This document shows, piece by piece, positions 22,942 to 35,235 of a stretch of DNA of 64,000 bases. The DNA comes from Taenia hydatigena. Taxonomy: Eukaryota > Platyhelminthes > Cestoda > Cyclophyllidea > Taeniidae. The position numbers and the translations under genes were made by a program. The notes below the pieces were generated by a model that saw only the letters and a program-made list of their open reading frames with translations, had not been told where the DNA came from and made no database searches. Every line of letters starts with the position of its first letter. Position 1 is the stretch's first letter. Where the stretch lies: NCBI GenBank assembly GCA_036345935.2, contig JADWOT020000001.1:12831370-12895369 (forward strand), given 5' to 3'.

Positions 22942-23257
22942 TTAGCCTGCCGTAGGATTATATTTATCCGTCTTAATGAGTCCGCTCTTAAGTTTATGGC
23001 GCAAAACACCAAAAAGATTGAAATCGTTCGACTTAGATAATGACGTTCCTGCCCCTACAGCACTAGACTCCAAAGATCCACTCCTGATGCACGAGGCATT
23101 ACTTACATGCTGATGACCCACACATGTCACATATTTGTGACTTTGGGCCCAAACGTCGCATGTATGTAGTGCCGATGCTAAATGTGCCAAGCGTAGTTGC
23201 CAATATTAAGTTTGCTATCACAATTAAAGAAAGGTTGTTGTATTTGTTCTCATTCAT
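22942..23257 (-). CDS. Candidate small membrane or secreted protein, two exons
   Basis: The exons are 23107-23257 and 22942-23054. They are separated by a 52-nt intron with donor GTAAGT and acceptor CTGTAG; phase 1 is kept. The product has 87 residues. The start is an ATG, and residues about 9-26 form a hydrophobic run (LSLIVIANLILATTLG) typical of a signal peptide or membrane anchor. Then come a short basic stretch (MRRLGPKS), a CDMC pair of cysteines just before the junction, and a polar, lysine-rich tail (LRHKLKSGLIKTDKYN). Without splicing, the first frame stops three codons past the junction. I recognise no family. It has no counterpart in the left repeat arm, so it is unique to the spacer. 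Two exons of this size can arise by chance. Confidence 0.35.
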
Positions 23258-24483
23258 TTTGTAATTTAGCAAGCGAATTCTCGATTAAACATATGCCTTA
23301 AGGACATCATCTATGGTGCATGGTGTTAGCAATCTTTGATATCGGTGGCTCATTATTTCCTAAGAATGATTTCAACTTCAAGTCATTAAACGCTCTACTT
23401 AGGAGATGGTCGAGTTGTAGAGTACAATTGTCATGCTAATTGTAGTCCAGTTATTTATAAATGCATAAATATATGTTGCTTGTTATTAATTAAATTTCTT
23501 TTCTTTTAATGCTGTGGAGCCTGCGAATCACGTGGAGGTAGGATTTTGACCAAAAGACACCTGGAAGGAAGTGGAGGTGTGCAACCCCACAATAAGACTG
23601 CCAAGTGAATTGACAACGTGTGGATGTGCTTTGCCTGCGCATAGCATTTGTAAACTTTGCATGATATCACACTTTGAGATCGTCTCTTTCGAACAAGCTG
23701 CTTTAAAATTCAACCCATCACTTCTTGTCAACTAACTTATATCAGACCTATGATACCTTCCGATATGTGATGCCTGCAAAAATACTGCTCGACTGAAGGC
23801 ACTTGAGTCAATGCCATGATTGGGCCAAGATGTCCTTGTCAGGTCCTGGGACAGCAAATTTCTCTTGCACCATCCCTCAGTTGGGAGGTGGGTACATTAA
23901 AAGTATGAAATGCAATGCTTCCAGTTAATCTGAGCTTAGAGATTGGTAGCACCTCTAAAGACCCCAATTTGGCACATCGAGGTGGTGTCAACTCTTGGTA
24001 ATCATGCAGGTTGTTGGTTTAAAAGGCGGATCGTCGCAGACGGATGCAGCGCCATCTGGCATGGAACCATATAAGATTCACTTTCTGTGTATATATCGTG
24101 GACGGCGGCCAGTGGTCAGTGGGATGCTCGTTTGGAGTGCAGTCCTTCTTTTGGGTTAGATGACGTCCATCGTACCACAGCATTCGTGCGCACTGAGTAG
24201 TGTCCGCGAAGGTGGTGTGCACAAAGAAATCTGCATTACATCGCCTCCTAGTCAATGCATAATCCATCACGTGAAAGCCCTGTTTGCGAGACAAGACGAT
24301 TCCTCATTTTGCCAAAAATTAAAGCAGAATTCACAGCAAAGAGGAGTAGTCTAAGACCGCACCTCTGCTGTTATTGGAATAGATTCAGTGGGGCTTGGTT
24401 ACGTGTGATAGGACTTTATTTCCTTCCAAAGAGCTGATGGCATCCGTCCTACCACAAAGCTCGTGTATTCCAATCACTTCTCG
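23258..24483. other. Mostly featureless; one charged open frame
   Basis: A 91-codon minus frame at 24019-24294 (HVMDYALTRRRCNADF ... TQCARMLWYDGRH) reads like protein but lacks a clear start or splice partner. The stretch has no homology to the left half of the window. That half instead carries the Kelch relic between its two repeat arms. Confidence 0.35.
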
Positions 24484-25545
24484 CCATTTTCGGTTACAAT
24501 TAAAGAAAGTATCTCTTTGTAACCAACTCCCAGGCACGTCTTGAAGAAGGATGTAGAACTCGCATTGATGAGTAACCTTTTTCGAGTGGATTCAATCAAC
24601 CCATACAAAGCGCGACCCCACTGGACCACTGGCCATTGGCCAAAGCATCCAACACCCAATACGCCTATTCGCACTAACATAAAACCTAAGTGCAATCTCT
24701 TCAACAATTTACTTGCCCGGAGCCACTTAGTGGCACCTTTCGAATCTTGAGCAAATCATCCACGAGATCATACAGAACGGCCTAAGCAACGAATTCAACC
24801 ATCGGCTTCGTTGCGCGCGCTCAGCTTCGACAAAATTCACATTTGAACATTGTCGACTACATCTGCGAACAAAGAGCAGTAGTGGGTTTACTCCCCCACA
24901 ATTTTCACAAAGCAGGGATTATTCGAGTGCTGACATTGAAGTGTGTTAGCTTCGCATCGAGGTGAGTCACACCAACAGCTCCGCACTTGATAAATGGCAG
25001 TCACAAAACCCTCAGTGGAGTGCCACTAACAGCCATCGAAATTGTGTTGTTGGACGTGCAGCCTAATTTCACTCCACTTCTCCCTGGTCATCGCACTGAT
25101 TCCACTGTTCTACTGAGAGCATTGGAAAACATCGTTTGTGCGATTTGTCGGTTACGCAGTCACGTGGTAATCCTTTGTGGTTGAATGCAACACAGTCAGC
25201 CTTGCTTGGCCATAATGTTCTGTTCAGTGTGTTTCAACATGGAGACAACCTTTGTCTAGACTGATGTACTGATTTTCCAAAAGAAGAAACGAGTTGGATT
25301 TAAAAAAAAAAACAACACTTGAAGCATCATCATTAGTACCGATTTGGTACACGATGTGGAGGAAAAGCTACCACCCTGAAAGAGTGAAATGACGCAAAGG
25401 TACTACTGACTTGTTGTAAGTAGCACCTGTGTGAGCTGCTCACTGCCACACCATCGATGGAGTTCAACCATCCGACGCAAATATGCAGAAAATTGCCCAA
25501 TTTCCTTCACTATGTCCAACATGTGCATTCAAATATTGGCAAGGC
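24484..25545 (-). repeat. Large inverted repeat, outer block, right arm
   Basis: This is the partner of 5475-6471. The minus strand here is open for 77 codons (24474-24707) over the stretch homologous to the left arm's broken frame. That frame is either an old coding fragment or chance. Homology ends abruptly at about 25545, after the TTGGCAAGG motif. Confidence 0.85.
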
Positions 25546-26060
25546 GAACTTTTCCTAGCCCACCTCCGGCAAGGGTCGTATAATCCACAAACGGCCAGTT
25601 CGTCTCCACATTACGCTCAAGATCTCTTTCACCGAACAGTCAAAGTTTAAAGGAAGGGGCGCAGAGGTTGACTGCGGCTTGATCATTGCTTTGGTAAGAG
25701 AATCACTATGTCAAAATAGTACGAAATCGAAACTCGCTTACACCTTAAGTGCCATGAGCCCCATTAAACACGGGAACCGCCAATACCATCCGCTCTTTCA
25801 CCACAGGGCTCATTCAGGCGATCCTTCCCTTCCCTTCTACCAAACTTACTATGCGCAAATTGGTCACTTCTAGACATCTCTCTTACAAGCTAGGACGAGG
25901 GTGTCTTGAGCTCAGGAGAACGACTACGTTGGTCAACGACCAAATTACAAGTTGTCCTCCCGCTTCTCGCCCACAAGCACATTCAATGCACATTTGTAGC
26001 AATATTTTCGGAAATTTTCAGTGATTTGTAGAAAGTCTGCAAGGAATGCAGGTGCATTAG

Positions 26061-26327
26061 TCAATTAATTACTTGCAAAGAGCCTCCAGATCGCGCATTT
26101 CGCAGTACTCCTTCAGTTATATAAACATGATTCCGTCTTACTAGGCCACGTGGGTTCGACAAATCGTTCATAGCATCAAGTGAGGACAACAAGGAAAGTA
26201 GGTTGTCTCGAGTAAATCCCTTGAAGTCAAGACTAAGGTAGACATAACGCTCGACCAAAATAAACACATTGGGCAAATGGAAGAGACTGCGGCCACCTCC
26301 TCCGGCGAAGACAACGTTGCCAAACAT
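26061..26327 (-). CDS. Candidate exon, unknown product
   Basis: The ATG at 26327 opens an 88-codon frame (MFGNVVFAGGGGRS ... ERYVYLSLDFKG ... SGGSLQ). A 36-nt GT-AG segment (donor GTAATT at 26072, acceptor CTTGCAG) could extend it by 15 codons. In-frame stops lie just upstream of the ATG, so this would be a first exon. No family is visible. Other open minus-strand frames follow at 26434-27019, without a consistent splice path that I can defend. Confidence 0.2.
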   Translation of the reverse strand: MFGNVVFAGGGGRSLFHLPNVFILVERYVYLSLDFKGFTRDNLLSLLSSLDAMNDLSNPRGLVRRNHVYITEGVLRNARSGGSLQVIN

Positions 26328-27603
26328 GCCCAATCAACTGAAACTGAGAGTTAAATCAACAACAGATGCAGTACATGGGAAGTTTCAAAAAGCATAATCT
26401 ACCAACTTGTAGAGGCACCTGTCGCCTGTGCACTCATTTGGACGCTCGATGCCAACAAATGAAGCAAGTGAAGAAAGCACAACATGGCAACACAAAAGGA
26501 GAATAAGATGCTTCAGCAACCATCAAAGCCGGCACATGGCGAGCAATGTCAGGTGTTCCAAAACTACCTTGGCATTTATCAGTGATTTGGTACAGGCCAG
26601 AAAGCATTTGGAGGTTCGTCTTCACAACCACCACGACTAAAAGATGAGACTGAAATTAACAAAAAGCTTCCCTTCGGAGATTCAAAATACGATTGATTGA
26701 ACACTTTGATTTTCAAACTGAAAATCAACCATTGCAATTGCTTTCTCAGAATGCAATACACAAATCCCTCAAAGTAGGTAAATACTGGCCGATGATTGAC
26801 AAGTTGTAGGCACATTGTGGTAAGCACACGATAGTCACAACCTTTCAACGCGAAAAAGCCAACAGGCGATTTCCATTCCCTACCAAGTTCAATCCCACTT
26901 TGACGGAATTCGAAGCAAACGATGGGCAAAAACAAACGGGACCAAAGCAGTGGAAAAGGTATGTACTTGACTAGTCCCAAGCCACATACACTGACATCTG
27001 ATCCTCCTCTTCCACACAAAACGCACTCATCTTAGCCTCGCCACCCAAAACAATCCCAAAAGTGGTGAGCGCATATTTCAAATCCAGACGATTTCCTATT
27101 GACTCGCCCTCATCTGTTGATCAGCTAGACGCGCGTTCAGTGTCTGCGGCTAGCGTTGTCTACAAATGGAACCAACTCATCAATATTTCTAAGAGGCTAG
27201 ACAACTGCATCGGGGTCGACTGGGTTGGCAGTACCTTAGCACACCTGGAACAAATCAACCTCCTCCAACATCCACAATCCAACCACGAGCCTCACCGATG
27301 AAGACGCTGTGCACGTCAGCACCGTGACCTCCAATCTGCGACCATCTTCAGGCAATCTCAAAACACGCGACTAATCCATGAGCATTGTCAAACAATTTAA
27401 AACGCAATCCATCAAATGACTTGATCAGAAGAATCAATGCCACGTCGAACAGGCGAAAGCGAATTCGATGAGTTTACAAATGAAGCCATATTTAGTGCAT
27501 CAATACAAAAATGACACGTGAATGAAGAAAATAAAACGATGAAGGGCAAATGATGGATGACTGCGTGAACAGGGACAAAAATTGTTATGAAGTAGCTAAG
27601 CAT

Positions 27604-28137
27604 TTAGCGTTGTGAGTGGATGAATAGGAGAGCGGTAAAAGTATAAAAAAGTAGGGGGCAGAAGACGACAGTCATTACTAGGAACTCAGCCACCCTCGCC
27701 TCCAATTCCGTGGCGATGGCCCAGGCCCCATTAAGGCTCTTCCCCATTTCTGTCAGCCTCACTTCCTTGACCGCCCAGGTAGCCCCTTCGCCACCTAACC
27801 GTACGTAACCTGCAGTGTCGCGTTCCACGATGACGCGAAGGAGACTGAGCTGTCCAGGAGATCGTCAGCCATCTCTTGGTTCGTGATCGCCAAGATAGTG
27901 CTGCAGCAACAGCCTCAACGTGGTAGAACGGTGTAGGTTCAACAAGCCGTTGTCGGTCACTGCCTTTGCCGCATCACGTTCCTTGTTGGTAAAAAGAGGA
28001 GGGTCATAGTGAAGTGGGAATGAATGGTTAATGGAGCATGGAGGCATTATGCGAAGGAAGCAACTGAGCAGATGATAATAATTCACAATGAGACAACAAA
28101 GAGTACTCATAAACTTAAAACCAATGATAACAACCAA
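27604..28137 (-). pseudogene. Candidate coding segment with one in-frame stop
   Basis: A single minus-strand frame runs from 28137 to 27604, interrupted only by one TGA at 27865-27867. The two halves read ...KERDAAKAVTDNGLLNLHR ... GDHEPRDG and SPGQLSLLRVIVERD ... EGATWAVKEVRLTEMGKS. The middle is GC-richer than its surroundings and charged, as in real proteins. I cannot assign a family. It could be a recently broken gene, two exons, or chance. Confidence 0.25.
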
Positions 28138-28364
28138 AAACTAACAAAATTACATCACGCAGACAGTCTGCCGAACGTAGGGCACACGGCGGCACAACAT
28201 TCGCACTTCACTACCTCACTACGTGACAGTCGGATTCAGCGTTTTTTAATTCAGTCTTAATGAGAGAGGGTGAACCAAATGGACGTCAAAAGCACTTTAG
28301 ATCGACATTACCTATTTATTTATCCCTTTTTCTGTTGTGAGCAAATACAATAATCTAGCCGACA

Positions 28365-28760
28365 GGATGAGCGAAAATCGCATTTATCGTGCATATCAAT
28401 ACAACAGAATTGCCCACACATGAGCGCAAATCGCAGTCTCGTGTGGACAAACATAACAAAATTGCCCGCACAATGAGTGAAAATTACAGTCACTTGTGGA
28501 CAAATACAACAAAAATGACTACAGATTGTCCGAATATCGAAGTCTCGTGTAGCCCAATGCACCATTATTCCCTATGGAAGGGCGAGAAAATTGTTGTCCC
28601 GCGTAGATTAATACTACAAAAGTGTCCACAAAAGGAGGGAAAATCGCAGTTTTGTGTAGGTCGGTAGTATAAAAGTGTCTAGGGCAGCGAAAATCGCATT
28701 CTTGTGTAGATCAGTACTAAAAATTGCATTCAGTGTGAGCCAAATTCGTAGTCTCCGCCC
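28365..28760 (+). repeat. Degenerate minisatellite, 50-56 bp units
   Basis: About seven or eight tandem units are aligned by the core GCGAAAATCGCAGTCTCGTG followed by TGGACAAATACAACAAAATTGCCCACA. Successive unit starts fall near 28372, 28426, 28479, 28532, 28582, 28638 and 28686. The units have drifted so much that only the GAAAATCGCA and GTGTAG/GTGGAC motifs persist throughout. Confidence 0.7.
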
Positions 28761-28799
28761 TACGGGCTTTGTCGACTCGCTCGTACTCAATGCAAGCAA

Positions 28800-30749
28800 C
28801 ATTGATGCAAAAAGGCGTCTAAATAACCGGATTTTTTCTACATAGCAGAAAATAGATGAACTCTTAGAACATCACTCCATCCATCTTGGTTTTAACAGGT
28901 ACATCAAAGCTCTGACGTTCCATTTCTTTTATCTATCAGAAACTACTTTGCACGATATAAATGCAGTCATTTACCAGGTAAACTCCTACATGCTTTTCCC
29001 TGCTCTAACCCCACTTTGCATGCTAATAGCACCCTAAATCAATTATAAAAAAACACGAATAATGCTTTCAAGAAGGGGCATTAAGCCTATTTCCAACAAT
29101 CAGCACATCAAACACATATAACGTTGGTAAGTAGGGAATTAACACTTACTGTAGCTCCTACTAGGCGACACAATCACCAAGACCTCTGCTGCACTCACAG
29201 CAGAGATTAGGGACGAGAAAAAGATCAAGTTTGTGACACCTGGAGTCCCACCAAGGACACAACCTTCTGAGCGTTCGCCTTCACGCACATACTCGATGCC
29301 CTAAGACTGCAGTTCTCCGCCTCATGGAAGGAGTGCCGAATGAATTACACGTTTTCAAAGTGGACAGCAAGCCTCGTGATGGAGGAGTGGGAAGTTTTTT
29401 GAAGCACCAACGACTGTGCAAAATAAGAGAGACATTTACCATATCCTTTGCAACTAAAAACGGAGTATGATAACCTTTCTCAGGAGCGAAGAAATTGTCG
29501 CCATACACGGAAGTCACCCCAACACTTCAACCAACATAGCCACTTTTGCCACAGCATTGATCAGCTGTTGCCGGTGACATGTGATTTGCCCTGAGAGAAA
29601 GCAAATCGCCACATAAAAAAGCTTAAATGACCTCACGGAGCGAAAGCAAGACATTAGCTCATGATTTTGGCATTTCCGAGTTCATGTTATTTCGCATCTC
29701 CTCTCACATCGATGCTGAGACGATCTCTAGTATTATGCCATCACTCGGTGAAAAGATGGATGGGTTACACCCCAACCGGTTTGCCACCTTCGCAAGAATC
29801 GAGATTCTTTATTCATTCACTGAAGTCAGCACGCAATATTTTATTACCAACTGCCACTAAAGCCAGAAATTTCTCTTCATCGACTACAGCAAGGGAAGGG
29901 AAATCCTACAAAACGCCATTTGATAAGTGGACTCTCAAAATCAACCACCAGAATGACTTAAATGCAGTTTTAGCACAGTAGCGCGCTAGAGACTGAAATT
30001 TTGGTAGAAGTTCACATCACACAACCACTAAATTGTCTTTCCTTGGCCTAATTTTGTGGTTCTCCCGATAATTATCATGAGATTACGAACCTTACCACTG
30101 ATTCGTACACAATGGCTTGACCGTCCTCAAGTGGCGAACCCGCCGATTCGATATGCAATTTATCGCCACAAATAAACCACTGATAACTAATAACAGGAAA
30201 ATCTGATCGCCCACATCTCGTCATAATTCGAAAAAGACTTGACACAGCCAAAAACAGCAGACATTGTCCCGGTGCAAAATTCCACGTCAGCATTTAATCA
30301 AATACGTTTACACAATTCAAGCATTTCACTAACGACGAATCCAGCAAGCCTCAAAAGTCGCTATCAAAGTAAACATGTCAAAATCACAAGTTTACTTATG
30401 CATAAGGTAAGTCAAAAGTCTCCAAAACAAATACTCACCCGAACTCCGCGGCGCAAATCTAAACCAGGAACAGCAACGACTACACCAAACCCGACATTTC
30501 ATATAGACCGCAGGGTATTGGACATGGGAAAAGCAAAGTAATTGACACAGATATTTTTCAACTTTGTATGTTGCAATGAAAAAGGCTTATTATTTAACGC
30601 AAAATACTAATTACACTTACACGAAAATTTAACTAGGCTTTTAGTTCCAATAACTCTTAGTGCACAGGTCAGTCAAGAACAAGTTTTTCATAGATTCTCA
30701 TTGTCAATAGTTTGATTTCCGTGCAATTTTCCGTTGCTTTTGGCATCGC
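28800..30749. other. No recognised gene; weak exon-like signals
   Basis: On the minus strand, 29340-29520 reads TSVYGDNFFAPEKGYH ... AKDM and then a GT...AG segment of only 26 nt. A further frame at 30096-30224 ends on a GTAAGG donor (ICGDKLHIES ... IVYESV). No consistent gene emerges, and I leave these as pointers only. Confidence 0.35.
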
Positions 30750-30960
30750 AGTAGTGTAGTACTCATGTTTTAGCGTCCTGAGGCTCCCTTGATGGCAAAA
30801 GAAGGCAGAATGCTAGAGTAAAATATACATATTCAACAGACAGAAGGAAACAAGCTGCTGGCAAGGCCTAGAAGCTAGCCTTTGCAGCTGGGGCAATATG
30901 GCTACCTCTCTGTGACCCTGATCAAAACCGGTAGTTCAAACAAACAAAATATTACACATG
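30750..30960 (-). repeat. Dispersed ~200-bp repeat, copy 3
   Basis: This is a reverse-oriented, diverged copy with recognisable GAGGCTCCCTTGATGGC, GCAGCTGGGGCAATATGGC and CAAACAAAATATTACACATG blocks. It faces copy 4, about 245 bp away, so the two could pair as a hairpin with arms of about 200 bp. Confidence 0.6.
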
Positions 30961-31204
30961 TTTCCTTAACCGCATCTTTTAGGCGAGTGGCAGGAACACA
31001 GGGCGTATCTCCCAGCACCGACAATGACCATCGAGCAACCTGCTATTAAAACGCCATTAATCCACGTTTCGTATAAGACAGTAAGTGTGTCTCAGAACAA
31101 TTAACTTTCTCGTATTAGGCATAGACGCAGAGGTTGGTAGGCGACTGAAGAAATCCCTGCAAATGCAGCCTATGCGAATAACGTGCGGAGGATCGAGAAT
31201 ACTG

Positions 31205-31415
31205 TCATTGTAATACTTTGTTTGGTTAGACTACGTGTTCCAGTCAGGGTGACAGAGGTTGCCATATTGCCCTAGCTGCGTAGGCTGGCCCCCGAGCCAT
31301 GTCAGCACTGATTTCCCTCTGTCTGTTGAATATATGCATTCTACCCTAGTGTTCTCCCTTTTTGCCTTCAGGGGAGTCTTGGGATGTTACAATCAGCCTG
31401 TGAACAATGTAGGAC
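31205..31415 (+). repeat. Dispersed ~200-bp repeat, copy 4
   Basis: This forward copy has the CATTGTAATACTTTG start, a TTGCCATATTGCCCTAGC core, GGCCCCCGAGCCATGTCAGC and a GGGGAGTCTTGG end. A more decayed piece of the same core (GTCACTTGAATGGTC, GGCTGGCCTCTAGACCACGC) follows at about 31515-31600. Confidence 0.6.
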
Positions 31416-31600
31416 TCGGCTAGGTGTTTATGCGTAAACCAGACAACATGTCGTTGCAATTTAGCATAGCAACAAAATATTTAGCAAAAGAATTTTTACA
31501 TTTGTTGTCTGTCCAGCTCTAAGTCTTATCTACGGTCACTTGAATGGTCCTTGTACCTTCGTCGGGTGGGCTGGCCTCTAGACCACGCTAGTTGATTCAA

Positions 31601-34600
31601 TCATTTTCAAGCGTCAAACATATTTATCTAGATGATAAGAGTAACTAAACCTTGTGTACACTCCTTTCTAGTATTGTATGATGGGTACAGCGTTAATCGA
31701 GAGGCAAATTCTTGTGCTTCCTGTTGGCACTTTGATTTTGAACGTCTGTGTTCCTTTAGGAGAGGCATGTGTTCGTTTATTTTGTGCAAAAATACTACTT
31801 CTCTAAGTTTGTTAGTTCTGAATGATTGTTTGCTTGAAGTTAACTTCTTTTAACATGATTGGCGGTGTCGCCGCTCTTGATGGTACGGTGGACCACACAC
31901 CCAATATATAATCATCTTCCTCTTCTGTGATTCCCTTAATTCGGTGTTTTATGAACTAGTTAAAAATCAAAATATTTATGGTACGCAAAGCAGCTATTTA
32001 AATAAACAATGTTTCGCTAGCTCATTTGAGAACCTCGATCTTCATGTTCTTGTGTTTCGGATTCTTTAATCTGCACCTACTGCATCACACAAGATCTAAA
32101 AAACGTAGTCTGCTACTCCAGGTGGCGGCGATACAGGTGCAAACATTGAAGAGGTATTATCAAGGTAATGCGCATGGGGTCCTCTTTGTAATGGACAAAC
32201 ATCTTCTCGTATCCGCAAAATGCATCACCTGCTTGATTTTCTTAAAGTCGGTTTTTGAGTGGAAGCAGTAGCAGTGGAGTTTGTTTGGGGAAGGTGTACG
32301 AATGAGTTGATATGAAGCACCTTCGTGATACCGACAATTAAACGAAGAAGGGTCGGCATTGACTTAGCTGCATTTGCTAAACTTAGTATGCTGCAATGTG
32401 AAATCTTTCAAATTCTACTTAAAGTTATTTGCATAGGCGCATCAAAATCTCCTTGTTATGTCTGCTATAGTTGGAATTGAGCATCCCATAGGCACCGTCA
32501 CCACCTCACCACAACTGTGCCCACACGTGAACACCTTCGTTGCAAACGAACTTCTTCTTTTTCCTTTTAAAAGTGAGTGCCCAGTCCACGGGTAGCGTGC
32601 GGTCTCCACCCAAACCTAAGTGTAGCAGCTTAGTAAGACATCAAACAACGATTGATGTTACCTGCTATTGGGAAAGCACCAGCGAGATTTTCGGATGAAA
32701 CCACGTATGGCTATGCGGCTAGTCTCCTCCCCACCACCAGCAGTTTAAATATTTTTATTAATTAGGTGGCCTCCGATCCCTGACCAGGTGGTGGTAGTGG
32801 GACCAAACTCGCGATGGGCATCAATTTTACCTCTGCAATTTGGAGCGATTGACAAGGTCTCCTTCTTTCCGTGGTAGAAATCGAAATGGAATTCAACACG
32901 TGTGTGCCATCTTTAATTATTGTTCGGCTTGTTTGAGATTCACATTTTAGTAAGGAAAATGCGCTACCAAAGGGTCCAACTCACGATACATTAGTGGCAA
33001 CTCAATGCGAAGATTTGTTCGTACTCTGCTTCTACGGCTCTCCGGTATCCGCAGAAAATATTTTATGTTGAATTGCTTTTGCTAGAAGTCTCCTTTTCCT
33101 TAAGTGGTTTTGCTGGCATTTCGGATGTCACCCGCTCCCACTAGACACTTCTAGTGCCTCAATTCCAAGGTCGCGTCAGTCCGTCACTGAGGTGTGAAGA
33201 CTACAGGTAATCGTAGAAAAGCTTCTGCTGCATGGGTCAGTGGATGGGTGGTCGACACCTCGATGGCGTGCACTCTCAGCGTGCGCCCCTTTGCTGACTC
33301 ATTCGCGTTGGTCGACCGATGAATCGATGAGAACATCTGGTCTACCCTTGTTGCACCCCCATTACCCCATTAAACAGACGATCGATCGACAGGACTCAGT
33401 AACTAGGGCGAAAAATCACATACATGAATGGCGAGAGGGGTGAATTAATAAATAAACAGATTCAAGTGATGCAGATCAACCACCTGCTTAACCGCAATGA
33501 ATGAATCTGATTCTAATTCATTTTTTAAACTCTCACCCATCACTCCATTCAATTCCTTCCCATTGTATAGTGCAGTTTCCTTTTGCAGCCTTAGGGCACA
33601 GAGAGATGCTCCGCGCAGCCTCATGGCTAATAACACAGAATGCACCTTCTAAACGCTTTCATTGGGGTCAAATTAGGTGCTCAAATGATACCACCAATAA
33701 AGGTTCTTTCTAACCTTTGTATGAGTAGTAATTGCTTGCATGGATATGTCCGCATTGAAAGAAGTGTCTTTTAGGAAAATAGATAATCTTCCTGCTACTG
33801 CGATCTGAGAACGCAGATTGACAAAACCCTAGCAATTCATCCATTAACGCTTTCAGTGGTGACATGTTCACTGAATGGCGCGGTCCCTGAATTAGAGTAA
33901 GAATGATTAGAGAAGGGAAAGATAGAGGCCAGATGGCATTGATAGTACCAGCAGAGGCGCTCGCGTCAAAGGAGACCTCCGGCAAAGGTCAATCCAACAA
34001 GAATAATATTCCGCACTAAGGCAACTGCATCATACAGTCAGCAGACTCCAGCCGCGTAGTTGCTCCAACGGCGACATGAGTAGTACTTCAGTAGCCAATA
34101 AACCACTCGCTCTACTTTATTATGAATTGATGTTTGATTGTGACTCCGAAAAAAAGAAATGGACTATGGCACACCTTCTTTCATGACGGTTAAGCCATCC
34201 GAATTTCCAAGTACAGCTTAAAGTGAATTTTCTTGATGGAATTTTGAATGTGAAACTTATAAAGGGCTGTAGACAGTGCCTACGTTCTCAATTAGGACTG
34301 CCAAAAGTGCGATGGTTATTAATGAAAGACCATGTTTTACATCCTAACCGAGAGTGTTATTGTTAACCGTCAGAGGCATAGTACGCCCTGCGTACAAGTG
34401 AAGGAGAAAGTGATGCCTGACAGCAAAAACAATGGTCATCCCCTTCCAACCTGCCTTGACGAGTTATGGTTATAAATAAACTGTTTATTTGAATCTCAAT
34501 AGACAGCAGCATTATCCCAATGTCAGATCGCCAATCATATGCGACGACCCAGGTTGAACCGTATAATTAGGGCTTTATATCGCTTAATTACGTGGTCAGT

Positions 34601-34880
34601 GATTTCGATCTGCGAACTAAGCCAATGGCATTAAAAACTGCCAATAGGTCAGGCCCTGTTTAAGCCACATGGCTGATCGGTGCTCGACCAGGAAGGGCGA
34701 TTGACTATCTACGAAATGAGCACCTTAACTTGAGTGAAGTTATAAAAGTCTCATCCAAACCCACCCAAATTCAAACAACAGAGTTAATAACATGCTACTA
34801 AGGCAACCACACACACATAAGAATGATAGAAATTACTCGGCTATCAACCCAACCGAAAAGGGTCAACTAGGTCGGAAAGA
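31601..34880. other. No recognised gene
   Basis: The frames are short and unsupported. The longest are 33710-33985 minus (91 codons) and 32026-32271 plus (81 codons). No repeat family that I can pair with another part of the window is evident. Confidence 0.4.
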
Positions 34881-35224
34881 TTAAACCTCGATACCAAGAC
34901 TTGCGATGTTAGTGATGAATGGAAAATCAACTAAATGTTGCCACAGTCGATGCCTCCAGGTCGTATTGTCACTGGTGAGAGTGTGGGAATCGAGCGATGT
35001 TGGCTCATAAAGATAGTCGGTCGGTTTTGGTTGGGGTGTTCTATCACTTATCAAACTACGCAGTGAACTTGATGCTGGCATGCTAGTCAAACATTAAAAA
35101 ATGCACCAGAATTAGACACCAAGGCCAGAGATGGCTTTAACCTGGTCAGGAAGATTGCCAGCAGTTCAAATAGTGCAATTCTGGTATTTATATCTCTATG
35201 GCCGAATTTTAGTACGTCTACCAT
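34881..35224 (-). CDS. Candidate two-exon gene, unknown product
   Basis: The terminal exon (34881-35082, ending TAA) is preceded by acceptor TTTGACTAG. A 59-nt intron (35083-35141) with the weak donor GTTAAA connects it in phase 2 to an exon at 35142-35235. Starting at the ATG at 35224 gives 94 residues. The N-terminal part contains an amphipathic or hydrophobic run (IALFELLAIFLT). The rest is polar, with Ser, Thr and Pro (PQPKPTDYLYEPTSL), and ends in SLGIEV. I recognise no domain. If the 35235 boundary is a true acceptor, the gene may have further exons upstream, which I could not trace. Confidence 0.25.
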
Positions 35225-35235
35225 GGAAAAGAATC

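Noticed and set aside
30750..31415. A terminal-repeat retrotransposon in miniature
   Set aside because: The two 200-bp repeats are in opposite, not direct, orientation, and I see no primer-binding or polypurine site between them.
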